Below are positions 6,267 through 6,290 of a DNA stretch of 6,290 nucleotides, piece by piece (the stretch's first letter is position 1; each line of letters starts with the position of its first letter). The stretch is taken from NCBI GenBank assembly GCA_946480965.1, contig CAMLMI010000290.1:1-6290 (forward strand), written 5' to 3'. The stretch comes from an uncultured Verrucomicrobiales bacterium. Lineage in GTDB: Bacteria > Verrucomicrobiota > Verrucomicrobiae > Limisphaerales > CANJSG01. Made by a program: the position numbers and the translations under genes. The notes below the pieces were generated by a model that did not search any database, had not been told where the DNA came from, and was given only the letters and a program-made list of their open reading frames with translations.

Positions 6267-6290
6267 CTTCGTCCGCGAATAGGGCGCTTC

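Overview
The window is GC-rich bacterial chromosomal DNA, most likely from the Verrucomicrobiota or a close member of the Planctomycetes-Verrucomicrobia-Chlamydiae group. Three things point there. The large reverse-strand gene belongs to the PSCyt/DUF1549-DUF1553 family, which is expanded in Planctomycetes and Verrucomicrobiota. Neither protein gene has a clear Shine-Dalgarno sequence. The left edge carries paired palindromic repeats of a kind I associate, from memory, with verrucomicrobial intergenic DNA. The assignment is an inference; no rRNA or other marker gene is present.

Layout, left to right. (1) Positions 1-363 hold no credible gene. They contain two 120-bp direct copies, 198 bp apart, of a palindromic repeat whose arms each fold into their own hairpin, then a small hairpin just after the end of the next gene. 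(2) Positions 364-3714 on the minus strand encode a complete 1116-residue exported protein: signal peptide, cytochrome-c-like domain, DUF1549 with a second CXXCH motif, a LamG-like jelly-roll domain and DUF1553. (3) Positions 3715-4115 are a divergent intergenic region with a 19-bp inverted repeat close to the start of the right-hand gene. (4) Positions 4116-6188 on the plus strand encode a complete 690-residue, three-domain thiamine-diphosphate transketolase with several unusual active-site motifs and an Ala/Lys/Pro-rich interdomain linker. (5) Positions 6208-6243 form a strong intrinsic terminator, followed by a short perfect palindrome.

The two genes are divergently transcribed and show no obvious functional link. 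The transketolase looks like a monocistronic housekeeping gene of central carbon metabolism with strongly biased, C/G-ending codons. The PSCyt/DUF1553 protein is probably a periplasmic c-type haem protein, possibly tied to polysaccharide use; its biochemical role is not established. I see no mobile-element gene, CRISPR array, tRNA or rRNA. I did not find a convincing new multi-gene system. The items most worth following up are the nested-palindrome repeat, the divergent transketolase motifs, and a heptanucleotide tandem repeat inside the DUF1553-family gene.
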